Source: JAVKNF01 sp031537795 (GTDB lineage Bacteria; Pseudomonadota; Alphaproteobacteria; Rickettsiales; Deianiraeaceae). Taken from it: a stretch of DNA of 59,708 nt. Made by a program: the position numbers and the translations under genes. A model generated the notes under the pieces. That model ran no database searches. It was not told the DNA's origin and saw nothing but the letters and a program-made list of their open reading frames with translations. Position 1 is the first letter of the stretch. Each line of letters opens with the position of its first letter. This document shows positions 16,981-26,022 of the stretch, piece after piece. The DNA is taken from the NCBI GenBank assembly GCA_031537795.1, contig JAVKNF010000001.1, positions 1 through 59,708 on the forward strand, given 5' to 3'.

Positions 16981-19186
16981 GAAACTTTTGCTTTATATTT
17001 CTTCTTATCCATTTCTTACCCCAAATATGTAAGGCTTCAGACATAATTTCTGCTTCTTCTAGATTATTATGTATTTGAATGACCTGATATTTCTCTCTTA
17101 TATCTTTCTCTATTTTTTGAGATATTACATTTATAATATTCTTCTCTGGAAGAATATCGCTTGAGATTGAAAAATTAACCCCAGAAGAAATACTTAACTC
17201 TTGTAAAGCTTTGTTATTTTTTGAAATATGTATTATGTATTTCAGTTTATACAATCTTAATATAATATTTATATATGAAGATGCCATCTTATCTTCTATA
17301 TCAAAATATATATATTCTAATTTATCAAGATCAAGAATTCTTGCAAGAAATTCCAAATAAGACTGAATCTCGTTCTCTAAATTAAAATACAAAAATCTAT
17401 CTTCTCTTTTGCAAACAAAAAGACCTCTATTCTGAAGTATTATATTTTCATTCTCTAAATTTATAATCACATCTCTCATTTCTTCATTTTGATTTGTCTT
17501 CATGTTGATTTCAAGACTCGAATCTTCTTGGACTAGATATCTAATATTTAAACATTTCTTATTCTGTAAATTATTATCAATCTCTAATTCAGATTTGACT
17601 AAAAAAGGGTTTATTTTCTCAATATTAAAGAAATAACCGTTCGATAATTCTCTAGTCAGAATATGTTTTTCTTTGTCTTTATCTTTATATATAAATTTAG
17701 ATATTTTCAGAGTATCTCTATGATTATTCTGAATATCAGAAAAAACCTCTTCATCTTTTATAATCTCTTTCATTGAAGTTTTTATTCCTGTCTTTTCAGC
17801 TTCTATCTTGAAACAATTTTCCATATTTAATAAGATATTATCTAATAAAAATTGACTAAAAATATATTTATCTTTTTCAGGTTCTTCATTGATCCTATTT
17901 TTGAAAACAAATTCTGAATAATTAGAACTAAACTTCCTCTCTAATTTTATAGTATTTTGATTTTCGATCTTTTTAAAATCTAAATTGCCTAAAATTGAAT
18001 TTATAATAACTTTATCACTTTCTATATAATTCAATTTTGTAGGCAGATTTGACTTATTAATTAAATTTAACTCTAAATTATTAATATAATTTTTTAACCA
18101 CAATATTAAGTTCTTAGAAATCTTAATTTCATTTAAAATAATATTCTTCTTCTTTATAAATTCATACTCTGTGTTATAGAATAAAATTTTTGAGTGCTTA
18201 TCTCTTAAAAAGACAATATATTTAATATCAGGGCTAACATCAGGAGTTAGTAATTCTCGAATTTGATTAATATGTTTATTCAATTGCACATTAACAAAAG
18301 CATCTCTAATTCTTCTAACATTAAAAACATTAGATATAAAATTTTCTTCCTCTATTCCAATAGATTCGGTTTTAAAAAGAAAATGCCCTCCTCCTATATT
18401 TTTAAAGGAAATTGAGAACAGATTATTTGCTATTTTATTTTGAGTGATGAAGATCCTTATAAATTCATCAAATATATATTTCTCGTCTTCATTCAAACTA
18501 CAACTCTTTGATTTAATTATCTTTAAGTTATCATCCAAAATAAGATTGTCCTCCGACAATATCTCATAATTTAACTTCTCATCTGTTAATATTAAATATC
18601 TTTCATATTCTAGATAATCAGTATCAATTTTAATTAAACCTTTATTCTTATATAATTTTAAAAAGTCTTTTAAATTTCTATTTATAACAGATATCTCTTC
18701 TTGTATTTTTTCTATTTTAATTTTAAAGATTACATTCTCTTTAATATCTTTTATTAATTTGAAAATATCTCTCTTATTAAATGCATTGTAATTAATAAAT
18801 TTATTTATCTTAATTTCTTGCCTTATTTCTATTTTAGCATCTTGAAAGTCTTTCAAATTAATATTATTCTTAAATATTGCCCTACTTTGTTTTAACTTAA
18901 TATATTCTCCAATTTTGTATATTTCTTCTGTATGATTAAGATAGATCACATAATCTATCTTAAAATTCTTTAGAACGTCATCTAAATATCTTATTTCTAT
19001 AGGCTTTCTTTTTAAAAGTAGGTTTTCCTTATTTTTTACTCTAGAAAAAGAAATTAATATATTATCACAAAAAACAATCACAAAAAAACCTTCAGAGCTA
19101 TATTTTTCTGCGAAATACTCTAATAATAAATCTGACATTTTAGAATCTTGCAGCAATAATATTGTTTTTCTTTTCTTATTTGACAT
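16973..19186 (-). CDS. Large hypothetical protein, family not recognised
   Basis: A 737-aa, Lys/Ile/Asn/Glu-rich, apparently cytosolic protein with no signal peptide or TM segment. The N terminus (KRKTILLLQDSKMSDLLLEYF, then FFVIVFCDN) resembles the first strand-helix-strand of a Rossmann or response-regulator-like fold, and residues about 50-110 continue in alternating alpha/beta style. Around 100-165 the pattern could fit a diverged ATP-grasp or carbamoyl-phosphate-synthetase-like segment, but no metal or nucleotide motif is convincing. The C-terminal 120 residues also look alpha/beta. It is monocistronic and divergent from the gene at 19242. I can state only that it is a long, uninterrupted and therefore selected gene. 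Confidence 0.6.
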   Translation of the reverse strand: MSNKKRKTILLLQDSKMSDLLLEYFAEKYSSEGFFVIVFCDNILISFSRVKNKENLLLKRKPIEIRYLDDVLKNFKIDYVIYLNHTEEIYKIGEYIKLKQSRAIFKNNINLKDFQDAKIEIRQEIKINKFINYNAFNKRDIFKLIKDIKENVIFKIKIEKIQEEISVINRNLKDFLKLYKNKGLIKIDTDYLEYERYLILTDEKLNYEILSEDNLILDDNLKIIKSKSCSLNEDEKYIFDEFIRIFITQNKIANNLFSISFKNIGGGHFLFKTESIGIEEENFISNVFNVRRIRDAFVNVQLNKHINQIRELLTPDVSPDIKYIVFLRDKHSKILFYNTEYEFIKKKNIILNEIKISKNLILWLKNYINNLELNLINKSNLPTKLNYIESDKVIINSILGNLDFKKIENQNTIKLERKFSSNYSEFVFKNRINEEPEKDKYIFSQFLLDNILLNMENCFKIEAEKTGIKTSMKEIIKDEEVFSDIQNNHRDTLKISKFIYKDKDKEKHILTRELSNGYFFNIEKINPFLVKSELEIDNNLQNKKCLNIRYLVQEDSSLEINMKTNQNEEMRDVIINLENENIILQNRGLFVCKREDRFLYFNLENEIQSYLEFLARILDLDKLEYIYFDIEDKMASSYINIILRLYKLKYIIHISKNNKALQELSISSGVNFSISSDILPEKNIINVISQKIEKDIREKYQVIQIHNNLEEAEIMSEALHIWGKKWIRRNIKQKFLI

Positions 19187-19206
19187 TTCGATTTTTATAA
19201 TTAATA

Positions 19207-19233
19207 TGTAAATAATTATATATTTAATTTACA
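19207..19233. repeat. Inverted repeat in a divergent promoter region
   Basis: TGTAAAT (19207-19213) and ATTTACA (19227-19233) are exact reverse complements with a 13-nt spacer, lying in the 55-bp gap between the divergent genes at 19186 and 19242. Possible operator; short arms, so tentative. Confidence 0.3.
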
Positions 19234-19241
19234 ACAAAATT

Positions 19242-19469
19242 ATGTTTCCTAATTTCTCTTTTTTTTCTATAGCCTCTAAAATATTTAGAGTTATTATTCT
19301 TATTGGTATATTATATATGATATATATTTTCCTAACTTCTGTTTCTGGTGGTGATAATTTTCTAAAAAAATTCTTCGAATCAATAAATAATGGAATTAAA
19401 AGTTTGTATGATTTCATTAGAAGTATCTTAAGTGGTAAAACATTAAACTTAAATTCATTGCTTAATTAA
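19242..19469 (+). CDS. Small single-TM hypothetical protein
   Basis: A 75-aa protein with one strong hydrophobic segment (about residues 14-32, VIILIGILYMIYIFLTS) and a short basic or amphipathic C-terminal part. It begins directly downstream of a divergent intergenic region and ends 1 nt before the reductase gene, so the two are almost certainly cotranscribed. The family is not recognised. A minus-strand frame also covers this stretch but lacks supporting context, so the plus-strand reading is preferred. Confidence 0.5.
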   Translation: MFPNFSFFSIASKIFRVIILIGILYMIYIFLTSVSGGDNFLKKFFESINNGIKSLYDFIRSILSGKTLNLNSLLN

Positions 19470-19470
19470 T

Positions 19471-20475
19471 ATGATATATGATGCCTTAATAATAGGAGCT
19501 GGGCCAGTTGGCTTATATGGAGGATTTAATCTTTCTATTTTAGGTATAAATTCTTTAATAGTTGATGCAAATTCTAAAGCTGGAGGGCAATGCTCTCATT
19601 TATACCAAGAAAAATTTATATACGATATACCTGCATTTGAAAGAATAAAAGCACAGGATTTAATAAATTCACTTCTGATTCAACAGAAGAAATTTCAAAA
19701 TAAGATCTCTTATAAATACAATGTAAAAATTATTTCAATTCAGAAAAAAGATGACATATTTCTATCAAAAACACAAAATAATGAGATTATAAGCTCTAGG
19801 ACAGTCATATTGGCAACAGGAGGGGGGTTTTTCGATCCGAATAGAATTCCCCTAAATGAGGCTATAGAATTTGAAAACAAATCTCTCTTTTATCAAGTAA
19901 ATGATATATTAAAATTTAAAAATAAAGAGATTGTAATTCTCGGAGGCGGTGATTCTGCAACAGACTGGTGTTTTGAATTATCTAATATTACTAAAAAAAT
20001 ACATCTTATTCATAGAAGAGATAATTTTAGATCTATAAATGCAAATATTGAAAAAATAAAGCAATTAGAAAATATTGGAAAATTAACAATCTTTACTCCT
20101 TTTAAATTAACTCGAATAAACGGTGAAAATGGGTTTGTTAAGAACATTGAAATTGAAGATATCGAAGATCAAGAGAAGAACAAAAAAATTATCAATTGCG
20201 ATTTTATCTTGGCTTTTTTTGGAATAAAAAATGATAATACTCTTATGAAGAATTCAAACATAGAAACAAAATTTAATTTAATTCCAGTAAATATTGAAGA
20301 TATGTCTACAAACATAGAAGGTATTTTTGCAATAGGAGATAGCGTGAATTATAAAAATAAATTGAAGTTAATAATGACAGGGTTTAGCGAATCTACAATT
20401 ATGTCTCATTCTGTTTATAGATTTCTTTTCAAGAAAAACCCTAATTTTCAACATTCAACATTTGTTTTTAATTAA
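19471..20475 (+). CDS. Ferredoxin-NADP+ reductase, thioredoxin-reductase type
   Basis: Flavoprotein of 334 aa. The N-terminal FAD motif is IIGAGPVGLYGGFNLSILG; AGGQCSHLYQEKFIYDIPAF follows as in TrxR-like ferredoxin-NADP reductases (YumC group); the NADP site is VILGGGDSATDWCFELS; the second FAD motif is IEGIFAIGD. The CxxC redox motif that thioredoxin reductase carries between the domains is absent, which separates this from TrxB. It transfers electrons between NADPH and ferredoxin, relevant to Fe-S cluster assembly in this lineage. Second gene after the 75-aa membrane protein; a weak terminator follows. Confidence 0.88.
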   Translation: MIYDALIIGAGPVGLYGGFNLSILGINSLIVDANSKAGGQCSHLYQEKFIYDIPAFERIKAQDLINSLLIQQKKFQNKISYKYNVKIISIQKKDDIFLSKTQNNEIISSRTVILATGGGFFDPNRIPLNEAIEFENKSLFYQVNDILKFKNKEIVILGGGDSATDWCFELSNITKKIHLIHRRDNFRSINANIEKIKQLENIGKLTIFTPFKLTRINGENGFVKNIEIEDIEDQEKNKKIINCDFILAFFGIKNDNTLMKNSNIETKFNLIPVNIEDMSTNIEGIFAIGDSVNYKNKLKLIMTGFSESTIMSHSVYRFLFKKNPNFQHSTFVFN

Positions 20476-20516
20476 CCTATTAAGATTACAACCTACCTAA
20501 TAGGTATTATTTTTTA
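20475..20516 (+). terminator. Possible intrinsic terminator after the reductase gene
   Basis: ACCTATTA (20475-20482) pairs perfectly with TAATAGGT (20498-20505) across a 15-nt loop and is followed by ATTATTTTTT. The stem has only two G-C pairs, so it would be weak, but position and T-run fit. Confidence 0.4.
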
Positions 20517-20523
20517 CAACTTA

Positions 20524-20552
20524 TTGACAATAATTTTATATCACATTATAAT
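20524..20552 (+). promoter_or_regulatory. Perfect-consensus sigma-70 promoter
   Basis: TTGACA (20524-20529), exactly 17 nt, TATAAT (20547-20552). The predicted +1 is near 20559, about 8 nt before the ATG at 20567. Both boxes and the spacing match the textbook optimum, which suggests very high expression of the outer-membrane protein gene. Confidence 0.85.
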
Positions 20553-20566
20553 TATGAGTGTTTATT

Positions 20567-22003
20567 ATGAATTTATTAAAAATATTTCTCTTCTCTAGTT
20601 TCTTCTTCTCTCTGAACTATTTAGCCTCAACAGAGGAAAAAAAGAAATTAAAAATCATCTCAGATGGTCAAATTTCAGTTAATCCAAAAAGTAGCACTGA
20701 GGACAAAAAAGTTGCCGCACCTGTTAATTCAACTCAAAATAACACTGTGAATTCCAAAGAAAAAGTCGACATCCTTGAGAAATATAAATTAAAAGACTAT
20801 AGAGCTGTGATTGAAGCGTATGAAAAAGACCCAAATGCTATGCAAAATGATGAAATCTCAAGAGTATTGGCTGGAATTTCTTATAGAGAATCTAATCAAA
20901 ATGAAAAAGCTGTCGAGGCTCTAAATTTCCTCTCTAAAAATGATAAAATAAATCAAAGAGTTTCTTTAGAAAGAGCTGTTGCTTGTTTCAAAATGAGAGA
21001 CGAAAAATGCGTACTGTCCGAGATTAATAAATTAGAAAGTTCCGGAGAATTACCAGATCAAGTTAAAGAATTTATATCAAATATGAAGTCTAACGTAGGA
21101 AAAATGAACCAGAAAATCTTTTATGGCTCTATAGGAGCTAGCTTCTTGTACGATTCTAATCCTCTATTATCATCGCTACAGTCAAGTATTATTTTATACG
21201 GTTTCAATTTTAATAATACTCCAAGTGCGCCTGATATCGGCGTAATGAGTAATGCGTTATTTGGCTATAATTATAAATTTGACAACGGAATTACTATATT
21301 TGGGTCTTCTAATTTAAGTTATGTAGGTTATCAACAAACTCAAACAAGAAATACTTTTACGACAGCTATTTCACAGGGTGTATCTTATAGAATCAAAAAT
21401 ATAACATTCAGCTTGCCAGTCTCATATAATAATTTAGCTATAGGAAGTTCTACTATAGGCAATCCAGCTGACCTATTCTTACAATATTATTCTTTAAGTC
21501 CTTCTTTTGAATATAAGAATTCTCTCGACATAACATTCAAATCAACCTTTAGATTTAATCAAAAATTCTTTACAAGGCAATTAAATTCAAGAAATAGTAT
21601 TGTTTATATGTTTGACCAAGCTATGTACACTAATGTAGGTAAATATAACACTATATTATATGGTTCTATAGGTGGTGGTTATGAAGACGCTCAAGACAAA
21701 CTTTGGACCAATTATTTTGGATCGGCAAGTATCGCGATTCGTCAATATGTACCTATAAAATCTATCTTAACTTACTACGAACTTTCTTACGGTTTGAATG
21801 CTTTGAGCTATATAAATTATTCAGATATGCTACAAACTAAAAGATTAGATTTTTATAATTCTGTTAAAGTTTCAGCTCATGCTATATTATTCAACAGAAT
21901 TGATATGTATATAAGTTATATATTTGAGAGAAATATTTCCAACAGTTCTTTGTATGATTTTTGGAGACAGCGTGTAATGACTGGTTTCAATTTGATGTTT
22001 TAA
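20567..22003 (+). CDS. Outer-membrane protein with TPR-like region and beta-barrel (SLAM/DUF560-like)
   Basis: A 478-aa exported protein. I use ATG 20567; the in-frame GTG at 20558 lies at or before the predicted transcription start. A signal peptide (MNLLKIFLFSSFFFSLNYLAS) is followed by a low-complexity linker, a helical TPR-like part (about residues 60-180, with ISYRESNQNEKAVEALNFL), then about 290 residues of alternating aromatic and polar beta strands beginning GSIGASFLYDSNPL and ending in Phe, as in outer-membrane barrels. TPR plus barrel with a YDSNP-type first strand recalls surface lipoprotein assembly modifiers (SLAM), but a simple porin with a helical plug is possible. Behind a perfect promoter, so probably a major surface protein. 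Converges with radC. Confidence 0.75.
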   Translation: MNLLKIFLFSSFFFSLNYLASTEEKKKLKIISDGQISVNPKSSTEDKKVAAPVNSTQNNTVNSKEKVDILEKYKLKDYRAVIEAYEKDPNAMQNDEISRVLAGISYRESNQNEKAVEALNFLSKNDKINQRVSLERAVACFKMRDEKCVLSEINKLESSGELPDQVKEFISNMKSNVGKMNQKIFYGSIGASFLYDSNPLLSSLQSSIILYGFNFNNTPSAPDIGVMSNALFGYNYKFDNGITIFGSSNLSYVGYQQTQTRNTFTTAISQGVSYRIKNITFSLPVSYNNLAIGSSTIGNPADLFLQYYSLSPSFEYKNSLDITFKSTFRFNQKFFTRQLNSRNSIVYMFDQAMYTNVGKYNTILYGSIGGGYEDAQDKLWTNYFGSASIAIRQYVPIKSILTYYELSYGLNALSYINYSDMLQTKRLDFYNSVKVSAHAILFNRIDMYISYIFERNISNSSLYDFWRQRVMTGFNLMF

Positions 22004-22022
22004 TTCAGAGTAGTTAAAATAA

Positions 22023-22051
22023 ATAAATTATTAATAATATCAATAATTTAT
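22023..22051. terminator. Possible bidirectional terminator hairpin
   Basis: Between convergent genes (stops at 22003 and 22040), a 10-bp perfect inverted repeat (22023-22032 with 22042-22051, 9-nt loop). All pairs are A-T, so it would be weak as a terminator; it overlaps the last codons of radC. Confidence 0.3.
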
Positions 22052-22906
22052 CAATAATTGGTTTGCTTTAAAACTAAATATCTCCTTGTTATTTTTACCT
22101 ATAATAATATGATCTATTACAGATATTTCAATAACATGTAAGGCTTTTTCTAATTCTTCTGTTATCTTTAAATCGCTCTCGGAAGGCTCGATCGAACCAG
22201 ATGGATGATTATGAGACAAAATAACATATTTTGTATTACTTTGAACGACTTTCTTGATAAAATCTCTTTTATATACATAAACTTCATCAATAGTTCCAGA
22301 AGAAATATGAATGTCTTCTATCAATCTGTATTTTGTATCTAAGCATAAAACATGAAATTCCTCATAATTTATACTTCCTATTCTAATTTTCAAATACTTG
22401 ATCACTTCACTCCAATTTCTTAAGATATTTTCTTTAGATAACTCTTGAATACAATTCCTTGTCGAAATCTCTTTATTAAGTCTTAAAAAAAAGAGAAGAG
22501 AATCTGGATTGCCTATAAATTCAGATAATTCTTCTCTTTTTGCAATAGTAATTCCTGATAAATTTTTAAATTTATCAATCATCTTTTTTGCTATAGGCTT
22601 TACATCAATCCTAGGTATTATATAAAAAAGAATCATCTCAAGAATATCATAATCTAAAAAAGAATTTGGGTCTCCATTTAAAAATCTTTCCTTGGTTCTT
22701 TTTCTGTGGTCTACATAGAATTCTTTCTCTTTCTTTAAAACAACTTTTTCTATTTCTTGAATAGACTGATTCAAATTATTAAAAATAAAAGATAAATTTA
22801 CTTCTTCATTTTCCGAACGAATAATAGAATTACTTAAAGATGTATTACTTTCTGTTATTTTATCTAGAGTGGAGGAGAAAACCTTTGATAAATCTTTATT
22901 TATCAT
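22040..22906 (-). CDS. radC: RadC-family JAB/MPN-domain protein
   Basis: A 288-aa protein with an N-terminal helix-hairpin-helix-like region (about 80-150) and a C-terminal JAMM metalloprotease-like domain with the HNHPSG..PS..D metal site (residues 232-245; His232, His234, Asp245). RadC was named for DNA repair, but its biochemical role is unproven; homologues are often linked to mobile DNA or competence. The N-terminal 60 residues are a low-complexity extension relative to usual RadC (about 220-230 aa). The ATG overlaps the gatC stop region by 11 nt, so the two are coupled. Confidence 0.9.
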   Translation of the reverse strand: MINKDLSKVFSSTLDKITESNTSLSNSIIRSENEEVNLSFIFNNLNQSIQEIEKVVLKKEKEFYVDHRKRTKERFLNGDPNSFLDYDILEMILFYIIPRIDVKPIAKKMIDKFKNLSGITIAKREELSEFIGNPDSLLFFLRLNKEISTRNCIQELSKENILRNWSEVIKYLKIRIGSINYEEFHVLCLDTKYRLIEDIHISSGTIDEVYVYKRDFIKKVVQSNTKYVILSHNHPSGSIEPSESDLKITEELEKALHVIEISVIDHIIIGKNNKEIFSFKANQLLINY

Positions 22907-23189
22907 TTTTATTGATTATTACAGGAGTTAAAAAATAATTATCTTCATTTATAGTCGTATTCTTGAATATATCTTCTTTTGACCCTGAATTTATTTTCAT
23001 ATTCAAAAAATGACCCTGAACTTCCTGATCTTCTATCGTTGTAAATAATGGCTCAACATTATCTGTGTTAATTTGTGATATTTTATTGATAATGCCTAAA
23101 AATTCATTAATATCTTTATTAGATTTAGCTTCATTAAGAGTTAAGTCTATCTTTATTGATTTAGAAATTAATCTCAAATCTTTAAACAT
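22896..23189 (-). CDS. gatC: Asp-tRNA(Asn)/Glu-tRNA(Gln) amidotransferase subunit C
   Basis: A 97-aa protein of the GatC family, recognised by its size, the N-terminal helix pair and the INTDNVEPLFTTIEDQEVQGH segment (family idtegVePltsv). GatC bridges GatA and GatB in the enzyme that amidates mischarged Glu-tRNA-Gln and Asp-tRNA-Asn. gatA and gatB are not in the window. Together with the non-discriminating AspRS features, it implies indirect Asn-tRNA synthesis. It is divergent from kdsA and precedes radC with overlap. Confidence 0.8.
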   Translation of the reverse strand: MFKDLRLISKSIKIDLTLNEAKSNKDINEFLGIINKISQINTDNVEPLFTTIEDQEVQGHFLNMKINSGSKEDIFKNTTINEDNYFLTPVIINKNDK

Positions 23190-23270
23190 AATTTTTTTTA
23201 TTGATATAAAAAATAAAAATCAAATTTATTCTTGAATTTTATTAAAATAATGTTCCTTTTTAAAAAAGCT

Positions 23271-24095
23271 ATGAAAGATATATATCTGAAAAATTTCAAA
23301 ATCTCAAATGAATCCCCTTTTGTCTTTATAGCTGGGCCTTGTCAAATTGAATCTCTTGAGCATTCTAGAAAGGTGTGCGGTTTTCTTGTTAACTTATGCA
23401 ATAAATTAGACATTCCTTTTGTCTTCAAATCCTCTTTCGATAAAGCAAATAGAACAAGCCTTAAAGGAAAAAGAGGTATTGGATTAGAAAAATCTATTGA
23501 AATTTTCCAAAAAATCAAAGAAGAATTCGATTGCCCTATATTAACAGATATTCATAATGAAGAACAATGCAAAAAAATAGGGCAATATGTTGACGTTCTT
23601 CAAGTCCCAGCATTTCTTTGCAGACAAACAGACCTAATTGAAGCTGCGGCAAAATACGGTAAGATTGTAAATATAAAAAAAGGGCAATTTTTAGCACCTT
23701 GGGATATGAAAAATGTAGCTCAAAAAGCCGTAGATTTTGGAAATGAGAATATTATGATAACAGAAAGAGGCTCCTCCTTTGGTTATAATAGATTAGTTGT
23801 TGATATAACAAGCCTGCCTATTATGAGAGAATATAAATTTCCCTTAATTATAGATGCAACACATGCAGTCCAACAACCAGGCGGACTTGGTCTTTGTAGT
23901 GGAGGAAATAGAGAGCTTGCTCCAATAATTGCAAGAGCTGCAATAGCTTCTTCTAAAATTGCAGGCGTCTTTTGTGAAGTTCATGAAGATCCAGATAATG
24001 CACCAAGTGACGGCCCTAATATGTTAAATTTCCAGATGACAGAAAATTTACTAAAAATTTTAAAAGAACTTGATCAAATCTCAAAGCAAAATTAA
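23271..24095 (+). CDS. kdsA: 3-deoxy-8-phosphooctulonate synthase
   Basis: Condenses phosphoenolpyruvate with arabinose-5-phosphate to make KDO-8-phosphate for the LPS inner core. I choose ATG 23271 (275 aa, MKDIYLKNF...) because KdsA proteins begin about 17 residues before the FIAGPCQIES motif; upstream in-frame starts at 23232 (TTG) and 23250 add a non-conserved extension. Conserved blocks: FVFIAGPCQIES, FKSSFDKANRTS, LTDIHNEEQC, DVLQVPAFLCRQTDL, NIKKGQFLAPWDM, TERGSSFGYNRLVVD, DATHAVQQPGG and FCEVHEDPDNAPSDGPNM. It shows that the organism makes, or recently made, KDO-containing LPS. mnmE follows 3 nt after. Confidence 0.95.
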   Translation: MKDIYLKNFKISNESPFVFIAGPCQIESLEHSRKVCGFLVNLCNKLDIPFVFKSSFDKANRTSLKGKRGIGLEKSIEIFQKIKEEFDCPILTDIHNEEQCKKIGQYVDVLQVPAFLCRQTDLIEAAAKYGKIVNIKKGQFLAPWDMKNVAQKAVDFGNENIMITERGSSFGYNRLVVDITSLPIMREYKFPLIIDATHAVQQPGGLGLCSGGNRELAPIIARAAIASSKIAGVFCEVHEDPDNAPSDGPNMLNFQMTENLLKILKELDQISKQN

Positions 24096-24098
24096 TTC

Positions 24099-25454
24099 AT
24101 GTCCACTATATTCGCTCCAATAACTTCAATTGGAGGAGCTATAATTACTATTAGAATTTCTGGTGTTGGATTTATGAATTTCTTTGAATATTTTAATATA
24201 AATTTTAAGAAAATAGAACCAAGATTTATAAAATTAATTAAATTAAAAGATAACAATGAATTTCTGGATGAAGTCCTTTTAACTTACTTTGAGAAAGAAA
24301 AAAGCTTCACAGGAGAAGATGTTATTGAAATTTCTATACACGGAAGTAAATTCATCTTTAATAGATTATTAAATATATTATCAAAATTAAATAATTTTAG
24401 GTTTGCAAAAGAAGGTGAATTCACAAGAAGAGCTTTGATAAATGGCAAAATTAATTTACTTGAAGCAGAAGGAATAAATTATATAATTAAGTCTGAAACT
24501 AAAGAACAGCATAATTTGGCAAAACAATTTTTAACAGGAGAGGCTTCTTCTAAATATCAACATTTAAGAAATAAGATTTTAGAGATTCTTTCTATTTCCG
24601 AAGCTTTGATAGATTTTTCAGATGAGGATTTACCAACTGAACTAGAAAGAAAAATTGAAAAACTAAAAAATGAACTTCTAGATATAATACAGCAATTTAA
24701 TAATAAGAATAACCTAGATGCAATTGAGAATGGAATAAAAGTTGGTATTTTTGGCAGACCTAATGCAGGAAAATCAAGCCTAATGAATTATATCTCAAAT
24801 GAGGAAGTTGCAATAGTTTCAAATATTGCAGGCACCACAAGAGATCTAATATCAAGCTATAAAATAATTAAAGGTATAAAAGTTAAATTTATAGATACAG
24901 CAGGATTAAACGATTATAGCGAGGATTTAATTGAAAAAATTGGAATAGAGAAAACAAAAAAAACTATAAATACCGTAGATATTAAGATATTTGTTATAGA
25001 TTCTCCAGAATTCCTAAAAGAGAAAGATTTCGCTCTTTTCGATAGCCTCTCTGGTAATGATTTTATATTATTTAATAAAATAGAGCTCCTAAAGAAATCT
25101 GAATTATTAAATTTAAAAACAAACAATTATATTGCTAATATTTCCAAAAAATCTAATATATTTTTTATATCTATTCTAGAAAATATTAATATCTCATCAT
25201 TTGCTCAAAGATTAGAGCATATCTTAAAAACAAAGATTGAAAAAACTAACAGTATTTTAATTTTAAATGAAAGACATTCAATTCTATTAAAAAATGCTTA
25301 TGATGTTATTGAAAAAACCACTCTAAATAAAGGGTTAGAGATATTCTCGGAAGAGATTAAAATTAGTATCTCTTATTTAGATGAATTAATAGGAAGTATA
25401 AATAATGAGAATATTCTTGATAAAATATTTTTAGATTTCTGTATCGGTAAGTAA
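24099..25454 (+). CDS. mnmE: tRNA modification GTPase MnmE (TrmE)
   Basis: A 451-aa protein: N-terminal tetrahydrofolate-binding domain (SIGGAIITIRISG; FTGEDVIEISIHG; FTRRALINGKINL), a helical domain interrupted by a G domain, and the terminal CIGK, whose Cys is diagnostic of MnmE. G motifs: G1 GRPNAGKSS, G2 GTTRD, G3 DTAG, G4 in the form NKIE. With MnmG it installs cmnm5 on wobble U34 of several tRNAs. It starts 3 nt after kdsA, so they share a transcript, and converges with the SurA-like gene. mnmG and parAB, frequent neighbours near origins, are not here. Confidence 0.95.
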   Translation: MSTIFAPITSIGGAIITIRISGVGFMNFFEYFNINFKKIEPRFIKLIKLKDNNEFLDEVLLTYFEKEKSFTGEDVIEISIHGSKFIFNRLLNILSKLNNFRFAKEGEFTRRALINGKINLLEAEGINYIIKSETKEQHNLAKQFLTGEASSKYQHLRNKILEILSISEALIDFSDEDLPTELERKIEKLKNELLDIIQQFNNKNNLDAIENGIKVGIFGRPNAGKSSLMNYISNEEVAIVSNIAGTTRDLISSYKIIKGIKVKFIDTAGLNDYSEDLIEKIGIEKTKKTINTVDIKIFVIDSPEFLKEKDFALFDSLSGNDFILFNKIELLKKSELLNLKTNNYIANISKKSNIFFISILENINISSFAQRLEHILKTKIEKTNSILILNERHSILLKNAYDVIEKTTLNKGLEIFSEEIKISISYLDELIGSINNENILDKIFLDFCIGK

Positions 25455-25461
25455 ATAATCT

Positions 25462-26022
25462 TTATTCTGAAATTTTAAAATCCAAAGTCACTTGAGACTG
25501 AATCTTTTGCATTAAATTAATATTTCTATCTTCTATTTCTTTTTTTGTTAATTTCTGCCCTTGAATCGAAGAATTTATAAATAGCATAGATATAAATTGC
25601 ATTTTGATGCATTTAGAAAATAATTCATAATTTATACTGTGTATTTCGGCTATATGTCTATTAAATTTTATCTCCTTTTCAACTGATCTGATATATTCTT
25701 CGAAATTAATTCTATTCTCTTCTAGAACATCTATCATTTTATTTTTCTCAAAGAATGCAAATTGCATCATACATTGCATTAAATTCTGCATAGCGTATGT
25801 TTGATTTTCAGTGATGCATTTTTCTAAATTTTTACTTTTATTCTCTGTTAAACATTTTATTTTAGCAAAATCATATACATTTTGAGTTGTAATAATCTCT
25901 CCGTCGACAGAAACTAATATTTCAGGTTTGTTTCTATCAATTATTCCTGTTTTGAAGAATTGAGAACAGTCAACTTTACAATTGTAAAATATATAAATAA
26001 AAACAAATATAACGCCCTTCAT
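25462..26022 (-). CDS. Exported SurA-N-like chaperone domain protein
   Basis: A 186-aa protein with a short signal peptide (MKGVIFVFIYIFYNCKVDC; the Cys could also be a lipidation site). Residues 35-55 (EILVSVDGEIITTQNVYDFAKI) match the start of SurA N-terminal domains (iaaxVNdeiITxxDvxxr), and the rest is helical with several Met and Cys residues. No PpiC isomerase domain follows, so it is either a minimal chaperone or a SurA relative that has lost catalysis. The ATG overlaps the upstream gene by 4 nt, ending a compact operon of four unknown envelope genes (27758 to 25462). Confidence 0.55.
   Translation of the reverse strand: MKGVIFVFIYIFYNCKVDCSQFFKTGIIDRNKPEILVSVDGEIITTQNVYDFAKIKCLTENKSKNLEKCITENQTYAMQNLMQCMMQFAFFEKNKMIDVLEENRINFEEYIRSVEKEIKFNRHIAEIHSINYELFSKCIKMQFISMLFINSSIQGQKLTKKEIEDRNINLMQKIQSQVTLDFKISE

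Noticed and set aside
19229..19417. 62-codon minus-strand frame opposite the 75-aa membrane protein
   Set aside because: The plus-strand reading fits an operon with the reductase (1-nt gap) and has a clear TM segment.
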